5,865 bases of DNA from Candidatus Nomurabacteria bacterium (GTDB taxonomy: Bacteria > Patescibacteriota > Minisyncoccia > Phycocordibacterales > PALSA-1337). Location: positions 1 through 5,865 of the forward strand of contig CALRCS010000046.1 in NCBI GenBank assembly GCA_943354625.1, read 5' to 3'. Under the pieces are notes generated by a model, which was given only the letters and a program-made list of their open reading frames with translations, searched no databases and had not been told where the DNA came from. This document shows, one piece after another, positions 5,601-5,865 of this stretch (positions are counted from its first letter, which is position 1; every line of letters starts with the position of its first letter). Made by a program: the position numbers and the translations under genes.

Positions 5601-5614
5601 TCTCTTTTAAGAGA
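5601..5614. repeat. Inverted repeat in the leader of the collagen-like gene
   Basis: TCTCTT (5601-5606) and AAGAGA (5609-5614) are perfect arms with a 2-base spacer, lying 10 to 23 bases before the ATG. In mRNA the weak purine-rich ribosome binding site falls in one arm, so a small hairpin or a protein operator could affect translation or transcription. A related quasi-palindrome, TTTTCTT and AAGAAAA, occurs at 5705-5719. Confidence 0.3.
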
Positions 5615-5679
5615 TTAATTATTAAATTTGCTTATTTTTACACTAATGATGACGTTAGACTGTTTAAATTATTACAACC
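5615..5679. other. A+T-rich intergenic stretch before the collagen-like gene
   Basis: No gene, RNA or strong terminator is seen. It should hold the promoter of the collagen-like gene, but no -35 and -10 pair with good spacing stands out. Confidence 0.4.
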
Positions 5680-5785
5680 TCACCCTTTTATCGGTTTTTT
5701 ATAATTTTCTTTAAGAAAAACTAGGTAGTTCTTTAACTTTTCAACAAAAGCTGATCTCCCCACCTTTAAATACGAAGTGTTGCAT
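5680..5785 (-). pseudogene. Small probable frameshifted reading frame
   Basis: An ATG lies only 3 bases after the upstream TAA on the same strand. In frame 0 it gives 14 residues (MQHFVFKGG then EISFC) and stops. After the four-G run at 5758-5761, dropping one G opens a very protein-like continuation, RSAF then VEKLKNYLVFLKENYKK, ending at TGA 5680-5682 for a total of 34 residues. The continuation is Lys-rich with a hydrophobic heptad-like spacing. This fits an indel in a G run, a programmed shift or a sequencing error. I do not recognise a family. A shorter GTG start inside the second frame is possible. Confidence 0.35.
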
Positions 5786-5788
5786 TAT

Positions 5789-5865
5789 TTATTGAACTGG
5801 TAAATCCACATCTTTAGTAGCTTTTTCTAACAATTCCATTGCTTTATTTAAAATAGGATCTGCAA
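5789..5865 (-). CDS. C-terminal end of a gene entering from the right edge
   Basis: Only the last 24 residues and TAA stop are present: ADPILNKAMELLEKATKDV and then DLPVQ. The D-x-x-L-x-KA-x-E-L-L pattern looks like the end of a soluble helical domain. It is reminiscent of the C termini of S41 C-terminal processing peptidases, but 24 residues are too few to assign a family. It appears to be transcribed toward the small frame at 5785 and then the collagen-like gene. Confidence 0.55.
   Translation of the reverse strand, partial: ADPILNKAMELLEKATKDVDLPVQ

Overview
The window reads as A+T-rich chromosomal DNA from a bacterium of the Candidate Phyla Radiation (Patescibacteria), most likely a Parcubacteria-type lineage. 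This is inferred from four things: most starts lack a clear Shine-Dalgarno site; there is a small membrane protein beginning MTTIVNTP; a secreted NodB deacetylase carries jelly-roll, HYR and dockerin modules; and a cohesin protein is encoded next to it. The standard code fits, because glycines use GGN and no TGA is read through. No taxonomic marker gene is present, so the assignment is tentative.

Positions 103-4687 (+ strand) hold four genes in a row that form a cell-surface polysaccharide module. They are a processive family-2 glycosyltransferase of the PgaC/hyaluronan-synthase type, broken at codon 26 by an in-frame TAG; a 184-residue one-pass membrane protein of unknown role; a 744-residue secreted polysaccharide deacetylase ending in a dockerin-like module; and a 235-residue cohesin protein anchored by a C-terminal membrane helix. 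The inferred logic is that the synthase extends an amino-sugar polymer, the deacetylase modifies it outside the membrane, and the cohesin partner holds the enzyme on the surface. This would be a two-protein counterpart of a cellulosome attachment, combined with the synthase plus deacetylase logic of poly-GlcNAc systems. The coupling of these parts is the most interesting feature of the window.

Positions 4773-4991 (+ strand) carry tRNA-Lys(CUU) and tRNA-Leu(UAG), followed by a strong hairpin terminator at 5011-5042. That terminator also serves the convergent minus-strand gene at 5050-5265.

Positions 5050-5865 are read from the minus strand. In transcription order they hold the tail of a gene entering from the right edge, a short probably frameshifted reading frame starting four bases after it, a small membrane protein with a collagen-like Gly-X-Y tail, and a 71-residue orphan protein of higher G+C with a near-ideal promoter that predicts an almost leaderless transcript. 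The outer 102 bases on the left hold promoter-like sequence and no convincing gene.
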